Position numbers and translations under genes: made by a program
Shown: in pieces, positions 1 through 8,802 of the stretch
Numbering within the stretch: the first letter of the stretch is position 1
Layout of the letters: each line of letters begins with the position of its first letter
Notes under the pieces: model-generated
What the model was told of the DNA's origin: nothing
Databases searched by the model: none
Seen by the model: the letters and a program-made list of their open reading frames with translations, nothing else
Assembly: GCA_964632305.1 (NCBI GenBank)
Contig: CAZWBR010000003.1
Coordinates: 83,873 to 147,872, forward strand
DNA: 64,000 bases
From: CAZWBR01 sp964632305
GTDB lineage: Bacteria; Bacteroidota; Bacteroidia; Bacteroidales; Prolixibacteraceae
Direction: 5' to 3'

Positions 1-2
1 TT

Positions 3-1514
3 GCAAACCAAGCATTCAGTTTTAGAGATTTATTTAAATATTGTTATGTGAATCAATCTAGTATTGATTCTGAAAATTTACTTGATGAGAAAAATTCTTC
101 TACTGCATTTAAAAGAAAGCCAACCTTAGAAGTTATTTTAAATTCTTTAAACCAGTTATTGCATCAACTACGAGAGCTTAAGAAACAGAAAAAGGAAGAT
201 ATTCAAAAGTTTTACGATAAAAAAAATGCAATCGTAGATTTTGTTAAAAGTGTTGAGTTATTATCAAATCCACAAAAAATATCTGAAGAGAAACAAAAGC
301 TCGAGAATAGGAAGATAGAGATTTTAGAAGAATTAAATCAACTTAAAAATAATAGTAAAACAAAGGATGACTTTACGAAATCTTTGGAGGCTCGATTATT
401 TATACTAAACAATGAAATTGGAAAACTAAACCAAGTTTTTCAAGATGTTAATTCTTATAAAGGAAAACTAAGCTTATTAAGAAATCAATATAATAATGAA
501 TTAATCAAGTACGATTATTTACTAATGGCACATGGTCAAATTCAAGAATTAGATTTTATACACTGTCCTTCTTGTAGTGGAGAGATAAAAAAAGGAGAAT
601 ATGGCAAGTGTTGTCTTTGTGGTAGTTCTATTAATGATTTAGATGCAGAAGAGGAAAATGCTATAAAACTTGAAAAGAAAAGATTAAAGAGTAAAATAAA
701 TGAGCTGATTGATTTTATAGAAAAACAAGAAGCTGATATGAATGAAATACTCAATAACAGAAGTAATCTAATCAAAAAAAGAGCAAAGACAGAAGAGAAA
801 ATTAATTCACTTCAACAAGTATATTTGAGTCCGTTTATAAGCAAAATTGAAGAGTTAAATAGAGAAGTTGGTGAAATAGATAAACAAATCGAAAATATAG
901 TTTTAAGTGAAAAGGTTCACTCTGAACTGCTCGGTATTATTAGTGCATTAAGAGACGAAGAGGTTAAATTGGAAGAGCTTAATGCAAAGATTAAAAGCAT
1001 TGAGGAAGAAAATGAAGACTTCAACCAAATTATACAACAACTTAGTACTTATTTTTTCAAAACTCTTGCTGCTTTTGAGTTTCCAAAATTGAAAGATGCT
1101 TATATAAGTGATAAAAACTACCTTCCATACGTCAGAAATGTAAAATATGATGAATTGGGTAGTGGTGGTGCAGTAACTTTAATTACAATTGGATATTTTC
1201 TATCAATTTTAAAAATTAGCTTACAGCTCAAACAAACGTATCACCCCGGAATATTAATGCTTGATACTATTGGAAAAAACTTAGGCACTTCTGATATTTC
1301 TGATAGTGAAGATGAGTTTAAGGATAGTAAGATTTTTAGATTATTAGTGAAACATCTTGCTGATTTTGCAGAATTAAATGAAAATAATATTCAACTAATT
1401 GTAATTAACAATAATACTACAACGGATGTAAAAGAAGAGGATGTTATTATGAGGTTTGATGGAGATGGCACAAAAGGGATTAAGTATGGCCTAATTGACG
1501 ACTTAGGATTATAA
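3..1514 (+). CDS. Rad50/SMC-like coiled-coil ATPase, 3' part only
   Basis: The reading frame is already open at the left window edge, so the true start lies upstream; a GTG at 48 is only an internal codon. What is visible is a long charged coiled coil interrupted near 560-620 by a CPSC...CCLC zinc-binding knuckle, then a second coiled coil and a C-terminal ATPase half with an ABC-type signature (DELGSGG, about 1150-1170) and a hydrophobic Walker B strand ending LMLDTIG (about 1250). This is the order seen in Rad50/SbcC/RecN-like proteins, which act on DNA ends or in phage/plasmid defence. The Walker A half must lie left of the window. The D-T-I-G after Walker B differs from the usual D-E, so the catalytic glutamate may be absent. 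Base composition is clearly more AT-rich than the rest of the window, suggesting horizontal acquisition. Exact function unknown. Confidence 0.8.
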   Translation, partial: ANQAFSFRDLFKYCYVNQSSIDSENLLDEKNSSTAFKRKPTLEVILNSLNQLLHQLRELKKQKKEDIQKFYDKKNAIVDFVKSVELLSNPQKISEEKQKLENRKIEILEELNQLKNNSKTKDDFTKSLEARLFILNNEIGKLNQVFQDVNSYKGKLSLLRNQYNNELIKYDYLLMAHGQIQELDFIHCPSCSGEIKKGEYGKCCLCGSSINDLDAEEENAIKLEKKRLKSKINELIDFIEKQEADMNEILNNRSNLIKKRAKTEEKINSLQQVYLSPFISKIEELNREVGEIDKQIENIVLSEKVHSELLGIISALRDEEVKLEELNAKIKSIEEENEDFNQIIQQLSTYFFKTLAAFEFPKLKDAYISDKNYLPYVRNVKYDELGSGGAVTLITIGYFLSILKISLQLKQTYHPGILMLDTIGKNLGTSDISDSEDEFKDSKIFRLLVKHLADFAELNENNIQLIVINNNTTTDVKEEDVIMRFDGDGTKGIKYGLIDDLGL

Positions 1515-1870
1515 TTTAAATGGTTCGAGCAAACCAACGCACCCATCCCTTCGCTGTCAGGCACATTTGCAAGCCCACACGAGCCAACGCTCAAACCAAA
1601 GGCTTGCAAAAGAGCCTTCCTGCCCCTCCCTCCCAACCGCACTTTGGTAGTGCAGTGCTCTGATTGAAAAAATGATTATTTTTGACTGATAATAAATAAA
1701 ATAAAGGGCAGCTGCCAACAACGGGTCATAAAACATGCCGGTTTTATTGGGTTTGCAAGCGTTTCGTCCCGCATCAAGTTTCTTATCGTGGGATACAGAC
1801 GCATCTCCGCAATCCGGCACGTTTCATACCCGCGGCCGTTGTAAGCCATTTTAGGAAACTGCACAGACAC
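1515..1870. other. Gene-free junction with long folded element
   Basis: No credible gene. The stretch is locally C-rich (1530-1640), unlike the AT-rich coding DNA on both sides, and contains the long imperfect hairpin listed separately at 1718-1842. The abrupt change in composition is what a cassette boundary would look like. Confidence 0.5.
1718..1842. repeat. Long imperfect hairpin, attC-like cassette boundary candidate
   Basis: The outer arms ACAACGG (1718-1724) and CCGTTGT (1836-1842) are exact complements. Inside them GTCATAAAACATGCCGG pairs imperfectly with CCGGCACGTTTCATACC, and further in TTGCAAGCG...CCCGCATCAAG pairs imperfectly with CTTATCGTGGGA...CGCAA. The whole folds into one interrupted stem of about 125 bases just upstream of the ATG at 1871. 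Such bulged palindromes with short conserved ends resemble integron attC sites, but the classical GTTRRRY/RYYYAAC core boxes are not matched, so the assignment is only by shape. Confidence 0.45.
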
Positions 1871-2665
1871 ATGAAAACTGATAATAAAATAGAAGAACTC
1901 TCAAATTTTTTTGGGGAAAAGATTAAAAGCCAAAAGATTTTTAATCCAAATATTCAGGATACCTCTGAGAAAACTCTGGTGATTGATAAACAATTAAGAT
2001 TTAGGGAGTTCTCAAAGTATATTTCTGTTGAGATTTCTATTAATACGACAATTGCCGTTTCTATTAACATTCCCGATAAAGTTTGTCTGATTAATAAACC
2101 ATTATTAATAAAAGGATTTCCTTATCGATTGTTTTATGATAGTAAATTTGCTGATAATCCGGACTCGTTTCTTATTGATAATATAGACTTGTTTAAGGAT
2201 TTGAGTTTATCAGACAATGAATTAATGATTATATATAAAAATAAGTTTTGTTTTTTTGCTAATAAAACTCGTGACTTTATTGAACTGATTGGTAAATTGA
2301 AAATGATTTGCAATTCTCTTCCAACGGCGGATAAAAACACAACTGAATTAAATGGACTGCCAGATAGTTTGAAAGTTTTGGTTCCATTGACTGAAAAGTG
2401 GTCTGTGTCGGATGATGAGTTAAGAAATGAATTGATTGACACATTTAGCTCTGAGGATAAAAAATTCATTATTGATAAAGTTGAGCCATTACTAACAGAT
2501 ATAAATGACTATTTGGATGACTTTAAAGAAAATCCATTGGCAGAGATTGCACAAAAAATTTGTTATTTGACAGAATTATATGAAGAAATAAAAAACGGCT
2601 TACAATCGAGCAGACTGCCCCGCCAGGAATTAGCTGACGGGGAGAGCCTCACCCGCCCTAAGTAA
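1871..2665 (+). CDS. Hypothetical protein, unrecognised
   Basis: A 264-residue soluble, acidic, lysine-rich protein without signal peptide or membrane segment. No motif was recognised. The first half looks mixed alpha/beta (alternating hydrophobic strands such as TTIAVSINIP), the second half helical (residues about 170-245). The start ATG follows directly on the long hairpin at 1718-1842, as cassette genes do. The last 20 or so codons run into a GC-richer palindrome (CCCCGCCAG...CTGACGGGG around 2617-2641), so the natural C-terminus may have been replaced by read-through into a repeat. Composition is AT-rich like the upstream ATPase gene. Confidence 0.65.
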   Translation: MKTDNKIEELSNFFGEKIKSQKIFNPNIQDTSEKTLVIDKQLRFREFSKYISVEISINTTIAVSINIPDKVCLINKPLLIKGFPYRLFYDSKFADNPDSFLIDNIDLFKDLSLSDNELMIIYKNKFCFFANKTRDFIELIGKLKMICNSLPTADKNTTELNGLPDSLKVLVPLTEKWSVSDDELRNELIDTFSSEDKKFIIDKVEPLLTDINDYLDDFKENPLAEIAQKICYLTELYEEIKNGLQSSRLPRQELADGESLTRPK

Positions 2666-2720
2666 GACCCCTTCTCCGGCGATATTGGCCATCCGTTCAT
2701 TTCCTTTAGCTACACCGCTG

Positions 2721-2890
2721 GTGCTGATTTGCAATCAGCACCTCATTAGTCCCGGATTTGCAATCCGGATAAACACTATTAGGTGATAAGGTTCTCTAAT
2801 ATTATACTTGTGAGAATCAATAGGTTTTGTAAAGTGTGAAAAAGCGGATCACAGATCCGTAGCCTTGGAGTGCCAATTACAAATTGGCAC
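2721..2890. repeat. Cluster of four small palindromes
   Basis: Four perfect or near-perfect hairpins follow one another: GTGCTGATTTGCAATCAGCA(C) at 2721-2741, CCGGATTTGCAATCCGG at 2752-2768, CGGATCACAGATCCG at 2845-2859 and GTGCCAATTACAAATTGGCA(C) at 2870-2890. The stems differ but the loops share a TTGCAA/ACAA core. They are non-coding and resemble REP-type units. Confidence 0.6.
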
Positions 2891-2922
2891 TAGCAACGAT
2901 CAGAAATTATTTGTGGATTAAT

Positions 2923-2965
2923 CCCTCTGTGAACCTCTGTGGAAATTCTCCGTGCAACTCTGTGG
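2923..2965. repeat. CTCTGTG dispersed repeat copy
   Basis: Repeated CTCTGTG/CTCCGTG words at about 12-base spacing. Relatives occur at 43579-43613 and 44053-44093 (around the GxxExxY gene) and near 62812. Confidence 0.5.
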
Positions 2966-3156
2966 TACCCTCCCTTCGGTACATGATTTTGAAAGAACAA
3001 AACACCTGTTTACCACGTAATACCAATCGTTTCGGTAGGTTAGGTCATTTCTAAAACTATACCAAAGCGGGCGCAATCACCTTATTGATAAATAAACTCA
3101 GAAAAAAGGAAGCTTTTCACATCCGTTTTCCACTTCGTTAGGCTTCTTCCGACTTT

Positions 3157-3200
3157 CCTACGGAAACACTCCGGAGATACTCCGGAGACACTCCGGAAAC
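3157..3200. repeat. 11-base tandem repeat array
   Basis: Four consecutive 11-base units: CCTACGGAAAC, ACTCCGGAGAT, ACTCCGGAGAC, ACTCCGGAAAC. Arrays with the same period occur at 11181, 29242 and 46227. Confidence 0.7.
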
Positions 3201-3350
3201 TGTTTACATAATGTGAGCTTTTCTATTTTGCTGATTATTATTCACTTTACTGTTTGTGAGATTTCATCGTCCATGTTATACCATTTGTAAAACTATAAAA
3301 AACAGGATTAGGCTCATTTACTACATTTTGTTAAACCATTAAATCAGGAT

Positions 3351-3731
3351 TCAGCGGTTCCCAGCTATGATTCCACCGGGTCCGCGCACTCCGGCCGGGC
3401 AGATAAGCGCCAGCTCCACCCTCTGTTTCAGCAGTATGGGTGCGGCAAAAAGCTCTTTTAGTTCCTGTTGGTTCAGGATTACCGGGAGTTTGGCCTCTTT
3501 TTTCAGCGAGGGTAGCACGATGGCATTTTTGTTCATCCCCGGCAAGCGGTAATAATATCGCAAGCCATAGACCATATGTTTAAAGCTTCTTCTCGAAGGG
3601 GAGCGGGGATCACGGGCCAGTGCGGCCAGGTATTCGGGGTCGATCTGCTCGGGCAGATTCCTGAAATGGACAACAAACAGCGCGATGCGCCGGATATAGT
3701 TATTTAATGTGCTTTTACTCTGCCCACGCAA
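3351..3731 (-). pseudogene. Tyrosine recombinase N-terminal fragment
   Basis: The translated product (about 126 residues) has the helical core-binding domain of a phage-integrase-family recombinase: STLNNYIRRIALFVVHF, then FKHMVYGLRYYYRL and LPVILNQQELKELF. In Bacteroidota this type of integrase is often found beside IS91-family transposases. The catalytic domain with its R-H-R-Y residues is missing: after LALI the frame degenerates into a proline/glycine-rich tail and stops. A few residues around PEQIDPEYLAAL also seem lost relative to the family pattern. It is a non-functional remnant of a mobile element. Confidence 0.7.
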
Positions 3732-3900
3732 GGCTGGGTTATTTCAGAGATCGAATCGTTATATAAAAGATACACAACCTTAACATAAAGACCAACAGGC
3801 ATGGCTTCACTTCCTGATTTGTTATTAAAATATGCCTGATCAGACGTGAGGTATCACCGGTATAAAAAGGAGTGATGGTATTGGTACGGGCGGCCTGTTC

Positions 3901-4032
3901 CTATTCAGCTTCGGTAGGGAATCTGTCTCCCATCCATTCAGCAAATGACTGGGCATCAAGCCAATTTATTTGTAACACCGACACATTTCCACGTTTAAAT
4001 CCCCAAGGTTTTTTCCGGCCTGTCACTTCATA
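3901..4032 (-). pseudogene. Formylglycine-generating enzyme (SUMF1-like) fragment
   Basis: The minus-strand frame reads VTGRKKPWGFKRGN followed by VSVLQINWLDAQSFAEWMG and FPTEAE before a stop. This matches the core of the FGE-sulfatase domain, whose consensus has a valine-rich strand, a W-x-D-A motif and then LPTEAEWE. Only about 44 codons survive; both ends are missing and the LPTEAEWEYA continuation is cut by TAG. No start codon or neighbouring sulfatase is present. I call it a decayed remnant. Confidence 0.6.
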
Positions 4033-4033
4033 A

Positions 4034-4324
4034 TTACTTTTTAGGATATATATATTTTTGAAGGTTTTTTACATATTCTTCAAATGCTATTCGGCCTTTA
4101 TCAGTAATGGAAATAACTGTGTTTGGATAATTATTCTTAAATGATTTTTCCACATTAATATAACCAGCCTCCTGCAATTTAGTGATCTGGATGCTTATAT
4201 TGCCTGCAGCAGCTTTGGTTGTATCTTTTATAAAGCTGAAATTGGCTTCTCCAGCGGTTATCAGAATAGAAACAATTGATAACCGAAGCTGCGAATGTAA
4301 TATGGGGTCTAAATCGTTAAACAT
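4034..4324 (-). CDS. Winged-helix transcriptional regulator
   Basis: About 96 residues with a winged helix-turn-helix: LRLSIVSILI (helix 1), IKDTTKAAAGNISIQITKLQEAGYI (helices 2-3), then the wing NTVISITDKGRIAFEEY. This matches the small MarR/PadR-like single-domain regulators of Bacteroidota. The ATG at 4324 overlaps the stop of the preceding membrane-protein gene by 8 bases (ATGTTTAA), which implies translational coupling; an alternative start at 4342 adds six residues. The regulator probably controls the pair, sensing something through the membrane partner. Confidence 0.8.
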   Translation of the reverse strand: MFNDLDPILHSQLRLSIVSILITAGEANFSFIKDTTKAAAGNISIQITKLQEAGYINVEKSFKNNYPNTVISITDKGRIAFEEYVKNLQKYIYPKK

Positions 4325-4910
4325 TTTCCTTCTTTTTAGCAATATTGAGTAATATTCCCGGTATAATAAAACCGACTATCGATCCCAGCATTAAGCTAAA
4401 CCCATGATATTCCCTACCAACCAAGAAAGTACCAAATCCTATTAAATTCAATAGAATGCCGCCAATTATAAGCGGTTTAAACTTTATTGATACTCCTGAC
4501 AAAATAATCATAATAGCAAGCAAAATTATAAAAACGGGGGCTAATGCATCGCCAAGATGATCGTTAAAGACGAAACCTAGTATCATAAGGTTCATACCAA
4601 CCAGCCAGCCTATTGTTCCCAATATCCTTCCAAGGATATTCCTGGGTATCTGATTCTTTTTTTCTTTTCCCCGTACATAAAAAAATGTATAGATTGCCGC
4701 AAGCGGAAATAATAGACAAGTCCACACAATATCAAAATTCTTGTACCATCCAACCAGTGAAAAAAAATACTGGAGAAAAAATACTGAAAACGTTGTACAG
4801 CCCCACAATACAATTATGTGGCCATTTTCCTGAAATCGTTGTTTTGTCTCTTCTATTGTCCTGGAAATAAGCAAGAGACTCTCTTCGGGTGTAAAATTAC
4901 GTTCTTCCAT
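4317..4910 (-). CDS. Multi-pass membrane protein paired with regulator
   Basis: A 197-residue protein with a soluble N-terminus (residues 1-28, charged helix) and five or six hydrophobic segments: about 30-50, 60-80, 95-115, 120-140, 145-163 and 168-190, ending with the basic tail AKKKENV. No enzyme motif is seen. It is the upstream gene of an overlapping pair with a winged-helix regulator, a recurrent Bacteroidota arrangement. Function unknown; an accessory role to the regulator is inference. Confidence 0.75.
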   Translation of the reverse strand: MEERNFTPEESLLLISRTIEETKQRFQENGHIIVLWGCTTFSVFFLQYFFSLVGWYKNFDIVWTCLLFPLAAIYTFFYVRGKEKKNQIPRNILGRILGTIGWLVGMNLMILGFVFNDHLGDALAPVFIILLAIMIILSGVSIKFKPLIIGGILLNLIGFGTFLVGREYHGFSLMLGSIVGFIIPGILLNIAKKKENV

Positions 4911-5204
4911 AGCTTAAACTGTTAATGGTTTTAAATTAACACAAATATAAAGTAGTTTATATTATTAACCATATATTCCTGAATCTATTTTTATATTTTA
5001 ACTAGATATAAAACTTGATTTAAAACCTTTAGTTCGAAATTAAAAGGGAAAACAACAACTTGCCCCAATCGAATCGATGGGACGGGATTGATGCCCCGCC
5101 AGTGCGCCTATCCCACCCCGCCGGTTCTCGTACACGGTGTCAATAATGCCTATCGGGCTTTCAAGACAAAGGACCACCTTCCCGAAATACGATCCCAACG
5201 GATC

Positions 5205-5254
5205 AAAAAAAAGCAAGGTGCAAGCATCAATTTATTGAATGCCTTGCACCTTGC
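5205..5254 (-). terminator. Intrinsic terminator of the GH43/esterase genes
   Basis: GCAAGGTGCAAG (5213-5224) and CTTGCACCTTGC (5243-5254) form a perfect 12-base stem; on the minus strand it is followed by eight T residues (A run 5205-5212). It lies about 55 bases beyond the stop of the GH43 gene. Confidence 0.9.
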
Positions 5255-5309
5255 GCTATTTTTAGGCAGGACTGAATTTGCAGCAAACTCTATCCTGTAC
5301 TCATCTTAT

Positions 5310-7409
5310 TTATTCAGCGGCAAGCACGACGTTGTAGGTCTTGACCACTCCGTTATAATCGAACCGGACAACAGCCGTTCCTGTTTTCGATTCGGCCTGT
5401 TTAACCGACACTTTTACCGCCTTGTTGTTCGAAGAGGCCGATACGGTCGGGACACCGGTCACACTGGACGGAACCTTGTATTTCGCCTCATAAAGATCAA
5501 CCCCAACAATACCATTGGCATTGGTCGACCTGACCGGGGTAGCCGGCAATTCAATCGCCGCTCCGTTAACCTTAATACTTACTGTTGGCACAACCGGAAG
5601 CGCGATCTTCTTCTTGTTCGAGCTGAATCCTAATCCGATCAGATCGAAAAGGCCTTCCGCGTCACCGCCTTCGGCCACCAGATAAATGGCATGTTTCTTA
5701 TCCAGACGATCAACGACAGCCGAAACATCAATAGTGAACTGGGTTGCTTTCTGTGCCGCATTGGCAGGTACACTGATGACGCCGATCTTTTTGCCTTTCC
5801 AGGTTGCATTATCCCAAGGTCCGTCTAACCAAACGTTGACCTTGAAGGCTTCTTTTGTCTTTGGGGTAAGGAACAGATTAAAGGCGGTTTTGTTTTTGGG
5901 GTTAACTCCTTCGAAAGCTTTCAATCCCTTCTGATCTTTGGCCAGACCACCAAAACCGAAATACTTGAAACCGATAACATCACTATTCTTCACACTGGTA
6001 ATGGCCATGTTGTTATCCCACATATCCCATGAATCCTGCTGACTGGCAAGATTGGAAAGATAGCACGCGTATCCCGCGGAGTAGTATTGATAAGGATCGA
6101 GACCATAGATATGGAAGCCTTCAGAAGTCACTTCGGCTCCGGTATATTCTTTGCCCTGACTGTCTTTGGCCGTCCAGATATTATCGGCCGCATAGGGGTC
6201 ATATCCACGGATAACAACTTTTCCGCCTTCTGAAACAGGCTTTTCATCCCATTTAACGGTGACCGGGGCCACCATAGGCTGACGTGAGTTTCCAAATCCT
6301 CTAGGCGCCCTGTGATAGAACACATACCACTGATCGTTAATCTGTTGAACACTACCATGGGTGTTGTGTCCCGAATAGGTTGTTTGCAGTTTAGCCCCGT
6401 CCTGATCAAGCACTACCGCGCGTGAGTCGACAAGAACGCCACCACTTTTCCATGGTCCCAGCGGAGAATCGCCGTAGGCGTAACGCAATGCCGAGTTGGT
6501 GCTGCCCAATCCATATTCAGGACCTGAGTAACCACTGTAAACCCAAACATATTTATTGCCAATCTTACGAATGGAGGCTGCTTCAAAGAAGTTGAACGAG
6601 CCAAGGTCTTCACCGGGGAAGAGAGCCGGATAGGTGGTTCCCTGCGGATCCTTTACGACACCGTACCTTGAACTGGCAGGAATAAAATAAGGAATGACCT
6701 CAGTCCCGGGCCTGATCGAATACATGGTGTTCTGGTCTAACTGACCGGCTGATGAGCGTTGGAATCCCCAGAAGCCGTAAGCCCTGAAACCGATAGTATA
6801 ATCGGGATCTTTCGGGTCGGTGATGTAATCGACATAAACGGCCGGGTCGAATCCGAAAGTACTTCCGGGTATGGTTTTCGTTCCGTCTTCATTCATGTTA
6901 ATGGGGGTGAAGGGTCCGTCGGGACGGCTTCCTTTGGCGACCATCGCTTCCCGGTTACGTCCACGGCTGTGCGGGTAAAGATAGTATTCCTTTTTACCGT
7001 CTTTCCGTTTCACCTCGACAAGGTCGGGAGCATACATCACATCCCACTGCCCTTCAATAGGGTAGGTAAAAATAGGTCCCTCATCGGTCCAGTTGGTCAG
7101 ATCCTCAACGGGTGCCGACCAGGCCCTGATGTCCGGTCCGCAATAGCTGGTAAACCTGACATCGTGCGATCCGATGATATAGACGCGGTATTTTCCCGGG
7201 TTATCGGGATCTTCAAAAACACGAGGTTCGCCGTCGGGTAAATGTTCCCACAACGGTAAATACGGGTTCCCTGCCCCGCGATGGGTAAACGTCGGGGTGT
7301 TCTTCGTCTGATTATTATCCCCTCTCGACTCTTTTACAGAGAACAGAAACAGTGCCGCAATCAACAATAATACCTGCGGCCTTTTTAAAACAGATGTCAC
7401 TTTCTTCAT
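5310..7409 (-). CDS. Secreted glycoside hydrolase, GH43-like
   Basis: A 699-residue protein with a typical signal peptide (KK start, hydrophobic LLLIAALFLF, cleavage near residue 30). Residues about 50-400 look like a five-bladed beta-propeller of clan GH-F: blade-like GEPRVFEDPDNPGKYRVY, AWSAPVEDL, the catalytic-type Asp in MYAPDLVEV, YVDY...DPDYTIGF, and a probable acid Glu in FFEAASIRKIGNKYVW. The propeller ends with TYSGHNTHGSVQQINDQWY. Residues about 430-600 form a CBM6-like sandwich, then a short Ig-like or Big-type tail (600-699). Such enzymes remove arabinose or galactose from hemicellulose or pectin. It sits directly downstream of a CE1-type esterase on the same strand, supporting plant cell-wall use. 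Substrate cannot be read from sequence. Confidence 0.85.
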   Translation of the reverse strand: MKKVTSVLKRPQVLLLIAALFLFSVKESRGDNNQTKNTPTFTHRGAGNPYLPLWEHLPDGEPRVFEDPDNPGKYRVYIIGSHDVRFTSYCGPDIRAWSAPVEDLTNWTDEGPIFTYPIEGQWDVMYAPDLVEVKRKDGKKEYYLYPHSRGRNREAMVAKGSRPDGPFTPINMNEDGTKTIPGSTFGFDPAVYVDYITDPKDPDYTIGFRAYGFWGFQRSSAGQLDQNTMYSIRPGTEVIPYFIPASSRYGVVKDPQGTTYPALFPGEDLGSFNFFEAASIRKIGNKYVWVYSGYSGPEYGLGSTNSALRYAYGDSPLGPWKSGGVLVDSRAVVLDQDGAKLQTTYSGHNTHGSVQQINDQWYVFYHRAPRGFGNSRQPMVAPVTVKWDEKPVSEGGKVVIRGYDPYAADNIWTAKDSQGKEYTGAEVTSEGFHIYGLDPYQYYSAGYACYLSNLASQQDSWDMWDNNMAITSVKNSDVIGFKYFGFGGLAKDQKGLKAFEGVNPKNKTAFNLFLTPKTKEAFKVNVWLDGPWDNATWKGKKIGVISVPANAAQKATQFTIDVSAVVDRLDKKHAIYLVAEGGDAEGLFDLIGLGFSSNKKKIALPVVPTVSIKVNGAAIELPATPVRSTNANGIVGVDLYEAKYKVPSSVTGVPTVSASSNNKAVKVSVKQAESKTGTAVVRFDYNGVVKTYNVVLAAE

Positions 7410-7629
7410 TTTTGATCTTATTTATTGCACTATTGACTGAATGTTTTTCAGGAGAACCGGGATCTCACCCGGGTGTTGTTAATTTGAATGATGCAAAAAA
7501 TCCACCAGATACAAAATTAAAAAATATATTTAGCCGGCCAACCTACCTTCAAATATATCGTTAATATTTTGTCACCTGAGCTTTTTACAGAACAGGGTAA
7601 AACAGGATGAGATTTGCTTAATTTTTCTT

Positions 7630-8802
7630 CTATTTAAATAGCAACGGGGCAAAAACGTGTAACGATCTTCGCCAGGTAAGCCACTCATGGGCCGTTCCCG
7701 GTGATTCGAAATAGACATTTCGTATTCCCGCTTTATCCAGTATTTCGTTGGTTTGTTTCACCTTCGGCCACGGGCCTTCGGCAGTCCCGATGCTTTGGAA
7801 GAACACTTTAAATTTCTTGTTGAAGGCCGCCGGATCGCTCAAAGCGCCGTTGTACTCTTTTTTCAAATCACTCTCGGGGGCAAGCCTCATCCCGCCGCTA
7901 AAAGCGCCCAGGTAGCCAAACATTTCGGGATGTTCAAACACGGTGTTTACAGTCAGGAATCCGCCCATCGAAAGTCCGGCCATCGCGCGGTGATCACGAT
8001 CGGTGAGGGTGCGGAAGGTCTGATCGACAAACGGGATCAAATCACTGATCAGCACCTCCTTAAAAGTTGAAGGTCCTGCCATCCACTGGTTGGAGCCAGG
8101 GGCGCCACCCATATTCATTCTCCCCGTCTCACCGGGTTTCACGGCATTGCTGTTTTCCATCACCACCAGCATTTCAACGGCTTTACCTTCGGCAATAAGG
8201 TTATCGAGGATGATATCAACATTCCCCTGTTTTACCCAGCCCGTCTCATCCTCACCGCCACCGTGCTGTAGATATAACACGGGATATTTTTTGTTAAGAT
8301 TGGTGTCGTAGCCGGGAGGTAAATAAATATAGAATTTACGCCATTCACTGGTGGCTTTCGAAAAATACCATTTTGAACTCACCTGTCCGTGAGGCACATT
8401 TTTAACAGAATAAAAATCAACTCCTTTTTCGGGGATTTCAATGCCGCTCGACATCCGGCTCACGCCAAAAAACGAATCGCTGGCAGGATCAGCTACCGAG
8501 ACGCCGTCAACGACAAGGTTATAATAATGAAATCCGGGAACCTGCGGTTCGGTGGTCACGCTCCAGAACCCCTGAGCGTCGCGTTCCATGTCGTACATCT
8601 TGCCAAGATCAATCTGTACCTTTTGGGCTTGCGGCGCGTTCACCCTGAAAATAACCCGCAGATCGGGAGTAATACGGGGATACCCGCTCAGGTTGATATT
8701 TGTTGACGCAGGTCGCGTATCAGGATCAATGGTCTGGATTTGCCCGAACCCGGCATAGGCCACAACAAAAAGCAGCACAACAATATAAACGAACCGTTTC
8801 AT
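7630..8802 (-). CDS. Secreted carbohydrate esterase, CE1/feruloyl-esterase type
   Basis: A 390-residue protein: signal peptide (1-20), an early-set Ig/CBM48-like domain (about 35-125; DLRVIFRVNAPQAQKVQIDL) and an alpha/beta-hydrolase domain (about 140-390). The domain begins with the family pattern RKFYIYLPPGYD and VLYLQHGGGEDETGW. Ser278 lies in GLSMGG and His372 in GTAHEW; the acid is probably Asp in the loop before. This layout matches feruloyl/acetyl xylan esterases of polysaccharide utilisation loci. It precedes the GH43 gene with a 220-base gap, so separate or shared transcription are both possible. Confidence 0.87.
   Translation of the reverse strand: MKRFVYIVVLLFVVAYAGFGQIQTIDPDTRPASTNINLSGYPRITPDLRVIFRVNAPQAQKVQIDLGKMYDMERDAQGFWSVTTEPQVPGFHYYNLVVDGVSVADPASDSFFGVSRMSSGIEIPEKGVDFYSVKNVPHGQVSSKWYFSKATSEWRKFYIYLPPGYDTNLNKKYPVLYLQHGGGEDETGWVKQGNVDIILDNLIAEGKAVEMLVVMENSNAVKPGETGRMNMGGAPGSNQWMAGPSTFKEVLISDLIPFVDQTFRTLTDRDHRAMAGLSMGGFLTVNTVFEHPEMFGYLGAFSGGMRLAPESDLKKEYNGALSDPAAFNKKFKVFFQSIGTAEGPWPKVKQTNEILDKAGIRNVYFESPGTAHEWLTWRRSLHVFAPLLFK

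Larger units (their letters stand above)
2666..3350. other. Gene-free stretch packed with short repeats
   Basis: No coding region found. It holds four small palindromes (2721-2890), a CTCTGTG-type dispersed repeat (2923-2965) and an 11-base tandem array (3157-3200), each listed separately. The rest shows nothing recognisable. Confidence 0.6.

Noticed and set aside
3157..3200. CRISPR array
   Set aside because: Periods are 11 bases without spacers, and no cas genes are in the window.
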